A stretch of 47,765 bases of DNA, from contig JAFECP010000023.1 in the NCBI GenBank assembly GCA_018242105.1, forward strand, positions 1 through 47,765, read 5' to 3'. Under the pieces are notes generated by a model that searched no databases, was not told the origin of the DNA, and was given only the letters and a program-made list of their open reading frames with translations. The stretch is from Pseudomonadota bacterium. Lineage in GTDB: Bacteria; Pseudomonadota; Alphaproteobacteria; Micropepsales; Micropepsaceae. Position 1 is the stretch's first letter, and every line of letters begins with the position of its first letter. A program made the translations under genes and the position numbers. Shown here piece after piece: positions 25,516 through 33,696 of the stretch.

Positions 25516-26022
25516 TTACCGTTGCGGCGGAGGCGCCGGCTGAACGGAAACCAGCGTCATGTCGAACACCAGCGTCTGGTTCGGGCCGATGGCGCCGCCG
25601 GCGCCTTGCGCGCCATAGCCAAGCTCGGACGGGATCACGAGTTGCCACTCATCGCCTTCGTGCATCATGCGCAATGCTTCGACCCAACCGGGGATCAGGC
25701 GGCCGGCGGGGAAGGTTGCGGTCTGGCCCGCCGGCGTCTGGTCGAACACTTTGCCGTCGATAGTCCAGCCTTTGTACGTCACCGTCACCATATCGGCGGC
25801 GCTGGCCACGCCCTTGCCGTTGCCGCTCTTGATGACGCGGTACTGCAAGCCATCGGGCGTTGTCTTCACGCCGTCCTTGGCTTTGTTGTCGGCAAGGAAC
25901 TTCGCGTTGGAGGCGGCGCTTTGATCGTAAGACATGGTCGTTTGTTCTTTCTTCTGGCCGCAGCCTGCAAGGCTGAGCGTGGCGGCGAGGGCGAGGATGA
26001 AAACCGGCAAGCCGAGTCGCAT
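25516..26022 (-). CDS. FKBP-type peptidyl-prolyl isomerase lipoprotein
   Basis: A 168-residue FKBP-type prolyl isomerase with a lipoprotein signal (LSLAGC, lipidated Cys21), so it faces the periplasm. The FKBP core runs from about residue 60: LQYRVIKSGNG, VTVTYKGWTIDGKVFDQT, FPAGRLIPGWVEALRMMHEGDEW, IPSELGYGAQG and LVFDMTLVSV. It probably helps envelope proteins fold. It starts the two-gene unit with dusB and is divergent from the monooxygenase gene. Confidence 0.93.
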   Translation of the reverse strand: MRLGLPVFILALAATLSLAGCGQKKEQTTMSYDQSAASNAKFLADNKAKDGVKTTPDGLQYRVIKSGNGKGVASAADMVTVTYKGWTIDGKVFDQTPAGQTATFPAGRLIPGWVEALRMMHEGDEWQLVIPSELGYGAQGAGGAIGPNQTLVFDMTLVSVQPAPPPQR

Positions 26023-26108
26023 GGAAAACCCCGAATGATTGCCGGCAAGCCATGGACCGGGACGCTGCCAAAATCCAGCCAATCCTTGGCCGCTGGCGGT
26101 TCCCAGAA

Positions 26109-26132
26109 CTGACATATTGTCAGTCATATTGT
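26109..26132. promoter_or_regulatory. Candidate operator between FKBP and monooxygenase genes
   Basis: CTGACA-TAT-TGTCAG (26109-26123) is a perfect 6-bp inverted repeat. CATATTGT recurs 12 bp later (26113-26120 and 26125-26132), about one helical turn. TTGTCA at 26117-26122 could be a -35 box for the monooxygenase gene. The layout suits a TetR- or MarR-type repressor, but no regulator gene is adjacent. Confidence 0.45.
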
Positions 26133-26194
26133 TCTGTGAGACGATCCTAAAAAGCCGGCCAGAAAATCGGCCCCCAAACCGGGATGGGAACGTC

Positions 26195-27691
26195 ATGGAG
26201 CATTTCGACGTCGTGATTGTTGGCGCGGGCCTGTCGGGCATTGGCGCGGCCTATCATCTGCAAAACGAAGCGGCGAAGAAAAGCTACGTCATCCTCGAAG
26301 GCCGCGAAGCCATCGGTGGAACGTGGGATCTGTTCCGTTACCCCGGCGTCCGCTCCGACAGCGACATGTTCACGCTCGGCTACAACTTCAAACCGTGGCG
26401 CGAAGCCAAAGCCATCGCGGACGGCCCTTCCATCCGCAAATATGTGCGCGACACCGCGTCCGAAAACGGCATCGACAAGAACATCCGCTTCAACCACATG
26501 GTCAAGCGTGCGTCATGGGACAGCGCCACCGCGCGCTGGACAGTGGAAGCCGAGGCCGGGGCGCAAAAACAGATCGTGCGCTTCACCTGCAACTTCCTTT
26601 TCATGTGCAGCGGCTACTACTCTTACAAAGGCGGCTACGATCCGGAATTTGCGGGCCGCGAGACCTTCAAAGGCCGCATCGTCCATCCGCAGAAATGGCC
26701 GGGCGATCTCGACTACAAGAACAAGAAGGTGGTGGTGATCGGCAGCGGCGCGACGGCCGTGACCGTCGTTCCCGAAATGGCGAAGGACGCCGCGCACGTC
26801 ACCATGCTGCAGCGCTCGCCAACCTATATGGTGTCGCGCCCCGCAGAAGATGCGTCCGCGAACTGGCTGCGCGCACATCTTCCGGCGATGCTGGCTTATC
26901 AGCTCATCCGCTGGCGCAACGTGCTGTTCGGCATGTATTTCTTCAACAAGTCGCGCAAAAAACCCAAGCAGGTGAAGCACTATCTGATCGACATGCTGAA
27001 GAAGGAGCTGCCGCCGGATTACGATGTGAAGACGCATTTCACGCCCAGCTACAATCCGTGGGATCAGCGCCTCTGCCTGGTGCCGGACAGCGATTTCTTC
27101 CAGGCCATCAAGAACGAAAAGGCGTCCGTCGTCACCGATCACATCGAGGCGTTCACGCCGGCGGGCATCAAGCTGAAATCCGGCAAGGAGCTGGAAGCGG
27201 ATATCATCGTCACGGCCACGGGGCTGAAGCTGGAATTGCTGGGCGGCCTGCAGGTTACCGTGGACGGCGAGGCGCGCGATCTCTCCAAATCCATGAGCTA
27301 CAAGGGCCTGATGTATAGCGACGTGCCGAACCTCGCGTCGTGCTTCGGTTACACCAACGCGTCGTGGACGCTGAAATGCGATCTCACCTGCGAATTCGTC
27401 ACGCGCCTTTTGAATTACATGGACCGCAAGGGCGTGCAGATCGCCACGCCGCGCCGCGACGCCTCGGTGGAGGAAGCGCCGTGGCTGGATTTCTCGTCGG
27501 GCTATGTGCAGCGCGCGCTGGAGATACTGCCCAAACAGGGCGCCAAGAAACCGTGGAAGCTCGATCAGAACTACGCGCTCGACATCCTCACGCTGCGCTA
27601 CAGCAAAATAGACGACGGCACGATGGAGTTCGCCAAAGCGCATGCTGTCGCCCCCGCCAATACAGACGCGGCGCGTATCGCTGCCGAGTAG
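26195..27691 (+). CDS. Flavin-containing Baeyer-Villiger-type monooxygenase
   Basis: A 498-residue class B flavoprotein monooxygenase. The FAD fold is at VVIVGAGLSGIGAAYHL (6-22). The Baeyer-Villiger fingerprint FKGRIVHPQKWP (158-169) matches FxGxxxHxxxWP exactly. The NADPH fold is VVVIGSGATAVT (179-190), and DIIVTATGL lies later in the FAD domain. Such enzymes convert ketones to esters or lactones with NADPH and O2; the long EthA-like form suggests a broad range. It is not in an operon; a palindromic operator candidate precedes it. Confidence 0.93.
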   Translation: MEHFDVVIVGAGLSGIGAAYHLQNEAAKKSYVILEGREAIGGTWDLFRYPGVRSDSDMFTLGYNFKPWREAKAIADGPSIRKYVRDTASENGIDKNIRFNHMVKRASWDSATARWTVEAEAGAQKQIVRFTCNFLFMCSGYYSYKGGYDPEFAGRETFKGRIVHPQKWPGDLDYKNKKVVVIGSGATAVTVVPEMAKDAAHVTMLQRSPTYMVSRPAEDASANWLRAHLPAMLAYQLIRWRNVLFGMYFFNKSRKKPKQVKHYLIDMLKKELPPDYDVKTHFTPSYNPWDQRLCLVPDSDFFQAIKNEKASVVTDHIEAFTPAGIKLKSGKELEADIIVTATGLKLELLGGLQVTVDGEARDLSKSMSYKGLMYSDVPNLASCFGYTNASWTLKCDLTCEFVTRLLNYMDRKGVQIATPRRDASVEEAPWLDFSSGYVQRALEILPKQGAKKPWKLDQNYALDILTLRYSKIDDGTMEFAKAHAVAPANTDAARIAAE

Positions 27692-27888
27692 CGCCGATCC
27701 GCATTTCGGCGGATATCGCTTGCCGCGCGGTGTCGAGGTTCCCGCAGAAATTGCGCGGTTCGCTGCATGGCCCGCTGTGGCCCGGCGCTTAACCATAGCT
27801 GTCACACAGCCGCCGTCCCCACGCCCCTTTTCCGCCCCAATATGATACAACGCTGATCAGGTATTGGGTTTACCGGGGGAGTTTGCCG

Positions 27889-28320
27889 ATGTTCCGCCTT
27901 TTTCCGCTGCTCGTTATTCCGCTCGTTATCTACAATCTGTTTGCGCTCGGTGGCGGTGTCATCGGCCATTACGACATCCAGGATCTGCTCAGCCTCAACC
28001 ATTCCGTGACGATCCGGATGTTCTCCGGCGATCTGTGGAAATTCAGCTTTGGCGATCTGCTGGTCCTGGTTTCGCTGCTTTTGCTTTTTATCGAGGTGAT
28101 CAAGGCGACTCGCACCACCGCGCGGGAGATCATCAATCACGGCCTGTCGATGCTGATCTTCGTGGTGGCGCTGATCGAATTCATCACATTGAAGGGCTTC
28201 GCGACCTCGCCGTTCTTCTTCATCATGTGCATGACGCTGTTCGATGTGATCGCGGGCTATACGATTTCGATCGTCGCCGCCGAGCACGATCTGGGCTTGG
28301 GCCGCGCCGGCACGGACTGA
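27889..28320 (+). CDS. Hypothetical four-helix membrane protein
   Basis: A 143-residue protein, mostly hydrophobic, with about four membrane segments: residues 2-24, 54-70, 83-103 and 105-130. A short polar loop, GHYDIQDLLSLN, follows the first. I do not recognise a named family. GGGGGAG at 27875-27881 is well placed for the ATG at 27889, supporting that start over an in-frame TTG six bases earlier. It ends 136 bp before the tRNA-Ser gene. Confidence 0.72.
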   Translation: MFRLFPLLVIPLVIYNLFALGGGVIGHYDIQDLLSLNHSVTIRMFSGDLWKFSFGDLLVLVSLLLLFIEVIKATRTTAREIINHGLSMLIFVVALIEFITLKGFATSPFFFIMCMTLFDVIAGYTISIVAAEHDLGLGRAGTD

Positions 28321-28456
28321 CGCGCTGCCATTTTCTAGCGCATGGCGGGCGGGGCGCGAGCCTCGCCCGCTTGTTTTTGGGGCGCCCGGCGAAGCAGCTT
28401 GCCCGGCGGCTCTTGAGGCTATATTCCCCGCACCGCCCCGCTTACCTTGGGCAGAC

Positions 28457-28547
28457 GGACAGGTGGCTGAGTGGTTTAAGGCGCACGCCTGGAAAGTGTG
28501 TAACGGTTAATAGCCGTTCGAGGGTTCGAATCCCTCCCTGTCCGCCA
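28457..28547 (+). tRNA. tRNA-Ser (anticodon GGA), CCA encoded
   Basis: A 91-nt class II tRNA. The acceptor stem pairs GGACAGG with CCTGTCC, followed by the discriminator G and an encoded CCA. The anticodon loop CTGGAAA holds GGA (decoding UCC/UCU). It has a long variable arm and a T-loop GGTTCGAAT. The D-arm has GGCTGAGTGGTTTAAGGC. Confidence 0.97.
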
Positions 28548-28586
28548 CCCTACGCTCCTGCGGAGCTTCGGGTGGCAGGCCACCCG
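28545..28586 (+). other. Nested inverted repeats overlapping the tRNA 3' end
   Basis: CCACCC, beginning with the tRNA CCA (28545-28550), pairs with GGGTGG (28570-28575) around the hairpin GCTCC-TGC-GGAGC. The alternative pair CGGGTGG / CCACCCG (28569-28575 with 28580-28586) shares the middle arm. No T-run follows at once. It could aid 3'-end formation or be a repeat remnant beside the tRNA. Confidence 0.55.
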
Positions 28587-28656
28587 CTCGCAATAATTTC
28601 TGCAGAAACATCTTCATACGCTGAACTGAAGCGGAGTATGTCGGATCGACCGACGA

Positions 28657-28977
28657 TCACGCCGCAGTACCGATCGGGACTGCACGTTCAATCCGCTCAC
28701 GCTCGCGGGGACTGTTCATCGCCTCCCACAGATCGCTGCGGCGCTGCACGTTCAGCCAGAAGTCCGGACTGTTACCGAACACGCGCGCGAGGATCAGCGC
28801 GGTCGCTGCCGTCACGGTGCGCCGGTCGTTGCACAGTTCGTTGACGTGCTTGCGCTGAACGCCCATCGCCTCCGCCAGCGCGGCCTGGGTCAACCCCATC
28901 GGCTGCATGAACTCTTCCACCAGGATTTCGCCGACCGTGGCCGGTTTGCGCTTCGTCGTCAGCATGGTTCGTCTCAT
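28657..28977 (-). CDS. higA: HigA-family antitoxin
   Basis: A 106-residue HigA/VapI-type antitoxin. The N-terminal RKPATVGEILVEEFMQPMGLTQ and the helix-turn-helix QAALAEAMGVQRKHVNELCNDRRTVTAATALILARVFGNSPDFW are classic for the family; it binds and neutralises HigB and represses its own promoter. Its ATG (28975-28977) overlaps the TGA of the upstream toxin remnant as ATGA, the usual translational coupling of higB-higA. The toxin gene itself is broken, so this antitoxin is an orphan unless a partner lies elsewhere. Confidence 0.9.
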   Translation of the reverse strand: MRRTMLTTKRKPATVGEILVEEFMQPMGLTQAALAEAMGVQRKHVNELCNDRRTVTAATALILARVFGNSPDFWLNVQRRSDLWEAMNSPRERERIERAVPIGTAA

Positions 28978-29125
28978 CTGTAGCTATGGTCGTCGAGATA
29001 GACGCCTTCTGCTTTCCCGCGGCTGCCGTCCCACCGGAAGATCAGCCGCCACTGACTGTTGACTCGGATCGAGTGGAACGCGGCCAGCTTCGCCGCCGTT
29101 TCCGTTTGCGGGAGGCAGCCCGCGC
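28974..29125 (-). pseudogene. higB: Truncated higB toxin remnant
   Basis: About 35 C-terminal residues of a HigB/RelE-type toxin are readable in one frame (FHSIRVNSQWRLIFRWDG, then VYLDDHSYR and TGA at 28974-28976), matching the family pattern SIRVNxQWRIxFRW. A neighbouring frame just upstream reads GLPPAN, the family's PPxN segment, so at least one frameshift separates them. The whole N-terminal half is missing: the stop codon of the glycosyltransferase gene (29126) abuts the fragment. No start codon with a ribosome-binding site serves it. It is a decayed toxin gene, probably inactive. Confidence 0.75.
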
Positions 29126-29848
29126 TCAGATTTCTTTCGGCTCGACCGCGCCTTTGAAGCGATGCTGCAGCCAGCGCACGCCGAACGTATCGAAGAAACC
29201 GACCAGCGCCCGCTGAAGGTTTTTGTATTTGGATGCGCCATGCGCGCGGGCGCGGTGCTCGACATCGGCGAAAAGAACCTTGTAGCCCTCGCGTTGCATC
29301 AGCGCGATCGAGAAGCGGTGCATATTGTCGAAATAGGGGAGGGCGAGGAACGCATCGCGCCGGAAGACTTTCAGGCCGCAGCCCGAATCCGTCGCGCCGT
29401 CATGCAGCATCGCGTTGCGGAACCAGTTGGCGAAGCCCGAAGCATAGCGCTTGTTCGCCTGATCCTTGCGGTGCCGGCGCACGCCGGAGACCATGCCGGC
29501 ATGCTCGCTCCCGGCGGCTTCGCGCAGCATGCGCACCATTTTCGGGATGTCGGCGGGATCGTTCTGTCCGTCGCCGTCCAGGGTTGCAACGATTTCACCC
29601 CGGGCTGCGCGAACGCCGGTGCGCACGGCGCGGCTTTGCCCGATATTGCGGCCGTGGGTGATGACGCGCAGCGACGGGACTTCGGCCTTGAGCGTTTTCA
29701 GAACTTCGGCGGTGTTATCCTGCGAACCGTCGTCCACGAAGATGATCTCGGCATCGGTGCCGACGGCGCGCAGAATCTCCAGCGCCAGCGGCGCGACGTT
29801 CTGCGCCTCGTCCTTGACGGGGACAACAACGGAAAGCGTGACCGTCAT
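29126..29848 (-). CDS. GT2-family polyprenyl-phosphate glycosyltransferase
   Basis: A 240-residue family 2 glycosyltransferase like dolichol-phosphate mannosyltransferase/ArnC catalytic domains. Seen are LSVVVPVKDEAQNV, IIFVDDGSQDNTAEVL, NIGQSRAVRTGVRAARGEIVATLDGDGQNDPADIP (DGDGQ holds the metal-binding Asp) and DSGCGLKVFRRDAF. It lacks the two C-terminal membrane helices of ArnC, so it is the soluble DPM1-like form. It likely loads a sugar onto polyprenyl phosphate on the cytoplasmic face. It is divergent from two GT39 genes that would use such a lipid-linked sugar. Confidence 0.9.
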   Translation of the reverse strand: MTVTLSVVVPVKDEAQNVAPLALEILRAVGTDAEIIFVDDGSQDNTAEVLKTLKAEVPSLRVITHGRNIGQSRAVRTGVRAARGEIVATLDGDGQNDPADIPKMVRMLREAAGSEHAGMVSGVRRHRKDQANKRYASGFANWFRNAMLHDGATDSGCGLKVFRRDAFLALPYFDNMHRFSIALMQREGYKVLFADVEHRARAHGASKYKNLQRALVGFFDTFGVRWLQHRFKGAVEPKEI

Positions 29849-30147
29849 GGCGAGGTTCCGTTCGATCCCTGGCTGCAATAGAGTGGTTGGGGCACAGTCC
29901 GCTTCCCGACGAAACAGGTTGAACGAAAACATGCGGCCGCGCGCGGCGGGCGCCTTATACAGGCTCGTACCGCCGGGAAACAGGCCTGTGCCAATGCGGC
30001 GCACCCCGCCGTTCGGGCGGGGCATCGCCGGTGTCAGGTTCCAGAGCCGGAAGCGGGCTAATATCCACGCCGCGTGGCTCGGCAAGCCAAGTGCCATCCG
30101 TTAACAATCCCCGTCATTCGGCGGGCTACTTTCAAGAGGCGTTCCAC

Positions 30148-31863
30148 ATGAGCGAGGCGGTGGCGGAGAAGAGCGAAGGCTCCCCGATTCTGGCTTTGCT
30201 GGCGCGCTGGCCCGCGGCGGTGCTGTTCCTGCTTTGCGTGATCGCGTGGGTGCCGGGCTTCTTCACCTTGCCGCCGCTCGACCGCGACGAGAGCCGCTTC
30301 GCGCAGGCCTCCAAGCAGATGATCGAGACGGGCAACTATGTAGATATCCGCTACAGCGTCGGTCCGCGCTACAAGAAGCCTGTCGGTATCTACTGGATGC
30401 AGGCCGCGTCCACACTGGCGTTCAGCAAGCCGCCCTACAACCAGATCTGGACCTATCGCCTTCCATCCTTGATCGGCGGGTTCATCGCCGTGTTGCTGGC
30501 GTATTGGTGCGCACGCGCGCTCGCGCCGCCCGAAACGGCGCTCATCGCCGCCGCACTCATAGGATTCACGGTGGGGCTGACGGCGGAAACACGCATCGCG
30601 AAAACCGACGCGGTGTTGCTAGCCACGGTGCTGGGCTCGCAGGCGTTGCTCTTGCGAGCTTATCTCGCCGCGCGATTGGAGAAGACGCCGCCTTCGCTAT
30701 GGGTGGCGCTGGGCGGATGGGCCGCCTTCGCCGCCGGTATCCTCATCAAGGGGCCGATCATTGTTGCGGTGCTGGCCGTCACCATCGTCGCGATCTCGCT
30801 GTGGGATCGCGACTGGACATGGATCAAGACGATCCATTGGGGCTGGGGCCTGCTCCTCACCGCGGTCATTGTGCTGCCATGGGGCCTCGCCATCGCATTC
30901 GCCACACATGGCGAGTTCTACGAACAGGCGCTCGGCCATGATTTCGCGGCGAAGATCCTCGGCGGCCAGGAAACCCACGGCGCGCCGCCCGGCTACTATC
31001 TGCTGCTCGCAAGCGTAACCTTGTGGCCGGCGACGTTGTTCGCGTTGCCCGGTGTCGGCAGCGGCGTGGTCCTGCGGCGCGATCCGGCCATCCGCTATCT
31101 GCTCGCATGGGCGGGCGCGGCGTGGCTGCTGTTCGAGATCGTGCCCACCAAGCTGCCGCATTACATCCTTCCGGCCTATCCGGCCGTCGCATTTCTGGGC
31201 GCGCTGTGGGCGGTGCGCGCGAAGCCGGCCGAAGAGCCCACATGGGAGAAGGTGCTGCGCTGGCTGGCGGCGCTGCAATTTGCGCTCGGCGTTGCGGCGT
31301 TCACCATCGTGCCGATCCTTGCGCCGAAATATTTCGGCGAGGGCGTCGATCCCTGGCTTGTGGCGGGCGCCTTGATCGGCGGCGCGGTGGGGCTATCCGC
31401 AGTGGCGCTGTTCGTGGCCCACAGGACGATGCTCGCCTCGCTCTTCGCGGTCGTGGCGGCGGTCATCTTTTATCCGCTGATCGGGTGGGGCGTGGCGCCG
31501 AAGGTCGATCAGATATGGATGAGTCCGAAGGCCGCGGCCCTGGTCGCGAAATACAAAGAGCCGGACGACCCGCCGGTGGTGCTCGGCGGTTATGTCGAGC
31601 CCAGCCTCGTCTTCCTGCTCGGCACCGACACGCAGATCCAGAACGGCACGCGCGCGGCGAATATCGCGGCGCAGCAGGGCGGGCTGGCGTTGATCGAAGA
31701 TCAGGAGAAAGCCAAATTCCTCACCCGTCTGGGCGATCTCGATGCGCAAGCCAGGCCGCTGGACGGCGTATCCGGTTTCGATTATTCGCGCGGCCGGCAT
31801 GAGCACATCACCGTCTATCGCGTGACCCCCACCCAGCAGATCACGGAGCCGCCGCCGGAATGA
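30148..31863 (+). CDS. GT39/ArnT-like membrane glycosyltransferase
   Basis: A 571-residue polytopic membrane enzyme with about 12 helices. The first periplasmic loop has PPLDRDESRFAQASKQM, whose acidic pair is the catalytic signature of ArnT/PMT-type (GT-C) transferases, followed by GPRYKKPVGIYWMQ. PTKLPHYILPAYPA lies in a later loop. It transfers a sugar from polyprenyl phosphate to a lipid or protein on the periplasmic side. AAGAGG 8 bp upstream supports the ATG at 30148. Its end overlaps the next gene's start as ATGA (31860-31863). Confidence 0.9.
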   Translation: MSEAVAEKSEGSPILALLARWPAAVLFLLCVIAWVPGFFTLPPLDRDESRFAQASKQMIETGNYVDIRYSVGPRYKKPVGIYWMQAASTLAFSKPPYNQIWTYRLPSLIGGFIAVLLAYWCARALAPPETALIAAALIGFTVGLTAETRIAKTDAVLLATVLGSQALLLRAYLAARLEKTPPSLWVALGGWAAFAAGILIKGPIIVAVLAVTIVAISLWDRDWTWIKTIHWGWGLLLTAVIVLPWGLAIAFATHGEFYEQALGHDFAAKILGGQETHGAPPGYYLLLASVTLWPATLFALPGVGSGVVLRRDPAIRYLLAWAGAAWLLFEIVPTKLPHYILPAYPAVAFLGALWAVRAKPAEEPTWEKVLRWLAALQFALGVAAFTIVPILAPKYFGEGVDPWLVAGALIGGAVGLSAVALFVAHRTMLASLFAVVAAVIFYPLIGWGVAPKVDQIWMSPKAAALVAKYKEPDDPPVVLGGYVEPSLVFLLGTDTQIQNGTRAANIAAQQGGLALIEDQEKAKFLTRLGDLDAQARPLDGVSGFDYSRGRHEHITVYRVTPTQQITEPPPE

Positions 31864-33326
31864 GCGCCGAAGACCGCCGTTATTTCCACATCGCGCTCGC
31901 CATTATCGCCGCCATAACGGCTATCCGCGTGGCGGTGCTGGTCCTGTCGCCGCTCGACCTCTATCCGGACGAGGCGCAATACTGGTGGTGGTCCCAGAAT
32001 CCGGACTGGGGCTATTTCTCCAAGCCGCCGATGATCGGCTGGGTCATCTGGCTGACGACCGCGATATTCGGCCAGGCCGAATGGGCCATCCGCATCGGAT
32101 CGCCTTTGCTCCATGCGATGACCGCGCTGTTGCTGTTCGGGATCGCGCGGCGCTGCTTCGACGCGCGCACCGCCATGTTCGCGGCGCTGGCCTATCTGAC
32201 GACGCCGGGCGCGTCCTATTCTTCCGGTCTGATCTCGACCGATGTGCCGCTGCTGTTTTTTTGGGCAATCGCACTCTATGCCTTCCTCCGCGCGATGGAC
32301 GACCCGCGTTGGCGCTGGCCGATCCTGGCCGGCATCGCCTTCGGCCTCGGCCTCGAAGCCAAATACGCGATGTTCTACGTCCTGCCGTGTGCGGGCTTCG
32401 CGGCGTTGTTTTCCCCCAAAGCCCGCAAGGTCGTCCTTGGCGGGCGCGGCGCCGCCATACTGGCGATAGGCCTGCTGCTGCTGCTGCCCAACGTGTTGTG
32501 GAACGCCGCGCATCACTTCCCCACCGTGGCGCATACCGAACACAATGCCGATTGGGCCGGCGCCCGTTACAGCCTCAGCGAGACCGCTTCGTTCATTGGC
32601 GGACAATTCGGCGTCTTCGGGCCGATCCTGATGGTGGGTCTGCTGCTGATGTTCTGGAAACTGGCGCGCGGTCCCGAGCGTTCACAGGGCAGCCTCGTTC
32701 TGGCGGCATTCTGCGCACCGCCCCTGATCCTCATCATCGTCCAGTCGTTCATCTCCGAAGCCAATGCCAACTGGGCCGCAACGGCCTATGTGGCCGCCAC
32801 CCCGCTTGCCGTCGCGGCATTGATAGGCCTGTGGGATTCCCGCCTTCTGTGGGCCTCCTTTGTGCTCGACGGCCTGGTGATGGCGGTGCTGTGGCTCATC
32901 CTTCTGTCGCCGTCTTTCGCCAATGGCATCGGCCTGGGCAATGCGTTCAAGCGCATGGAGGGCTGGCGCGAACTGGGGACCGCTGTGGCCGATGAAGCAC
33001 AGCAGGGCCACTACGCGCTCATCTCCGCCGCCAACCGGAGCATCATGGCCGAGTTGCTCTACTACGCGGCGCCGCGCACTGCCTTTGTGCGCATGTGGGA
33101 TAAGGATCTGCACGACGACGATCATTTCCAGATGACGCTGCGGCTGACGGTGCCCGCGCACCGGGTGTTGATGGTGGTATCGCCGCAGGAAGCGCCGGCC
33201 GTGCTTGGCACCTTCGATTCGAATACGCTTGCGGACACGGTCACGGTCCCGATCGGCGGGCGGCATATCCGCGTCACACAGCTCTACGATGCGCGCGACT
33301 ATCGTGGTCCACAGACTTCGCAATGA
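31860..33326 (+). CDS. Second GT39-type membrane glycosyltransferase
   Basis: A 488-residue GT-C enzyme with 8-10 helices. The signature loop is LYPDEAQYWWWSQNPDWGYFSKPP, a variant found in GT39 members close to PMT_2 domains. GLISTDVPLLFFW and GLGLEAKYAMFYVLPC follow. The soluble C-terminal part (about 360-488) is larger than a plain tail. It overlaps the previous gene by four bases, so the two are translated together. Acceptors of the two enzymes probably differ, as their sequences do. Confidence 0.88.
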   Translation: MSAEDRRYFHIALAIIAAITAIRVAVLVLSPLDLYPDEAQYWWWSQNPDWGYFSKPPMIGWVIWLTTAIFGQAEWAIRIGSPLLHAMTALLLFGIARRCFDARTAMFAALAYLTTPGASYSSGLISTDVPLLFFWAIALYAFLRAMDDPRWRWPILAGIAFGLGLEAKYAMFYVLPCAGFAALFSPKARKVVLGGRGAAILAIGLLLLLPNVLWNAAHHFPTVAHTEHNADWAGARYSLSETASFIGGQFGVFGPILMVGLLLMFWKLARGPERSQGSLVLAAFCAPPLILIIVQSFISEANANWAATAYVAATPLAVAALIGLWDSRLLWASFVLDGLVMAVLWLILLSPSFANGIGLGNAFKRMEGWRELGTAVADEAQQGHYALISAANRSIMAELLYYAAPRTAFVRMWDKDLHDDDHFQMTLRLTVPAHRVLMVVSPQEAPAVLGTFDSNTLADTVTVPIGGRHIRVTQLYDARDYRGPQTSQ

Positions 33327-33596
33327 TGCGTGCGAGTCAGTCCTGAATCACTTTTCGGAAATGGCAAAAGCGAATCATCGCGCATGAGTCGCCCGCATGC
33401 GCAAAGTTTCGCGAGTTATCGCGAAGCGGTTCGTTGTTTCGTCTTGCGGCGCGCAACATTCGCGGAAATTTAGAATGCACCACAGGTGCGCATATCGCGC
33501 CGCCTTTACTTGAATAAACTTCAATGGCGCATCCGTTTTACTTGCACGTTTTACTGGACGAATGGGCTGCGAATTCCAGTATTCGCAGACCTTCAC
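33327..33596. other. Gene-free spacer before the kamA promoter
   Basis: About 270 bp without a convincing gene. It is locally A+T-richer than its surroundings. An inverted repeat TTCGCG-AGTTAT-CGCGAA lies at 33408-33425. A 73-codon open frame on the minus strand (33375-33596) has no ribosome-binding site or recognisable product. Confidence 0.6.
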
Positions 33597-33625
33597 TTGA
33601 CAAGAGGATTAACGCGTTAAATATC
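33597..33625 (+). promoter_or_regulatory. Promoter with palindromic operator ahead of kamA
   Basis: Consensus -35 TTGACA at 33597-33602, with a probable -10 TAAATAT near 33618-33624. The spacer contains TTAACGCGTTAA (33609-33620), a perfect 12-bp palindrome overlapping the -10, which is a natural place for a repressor to block RNA polymerase. The leader to the kamA ATG is about 65 nt. Confidence 0.62.
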
Positions 33626-33696
33626 GCTCTGTATAGCTTCACCGGTTGAGATCGCTGGGATCTTCGAGGTGTTCGCAGGAGCGTTACGAGACCTCA

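Noticed and set aside
28984-29265. 93-codon frame over the higB remnant
   Set aside because: It overlaps the glycosyltransferase C-terminus and contains only the GLPPAN scrap of the toxin; not an intact gene.
33375-33596. 73-codon minus-strand frame in the kamA upstream spacer
   Set aside because: No ribosome-binding site, no recognisable family, and it abuts the -35 box of kamA.
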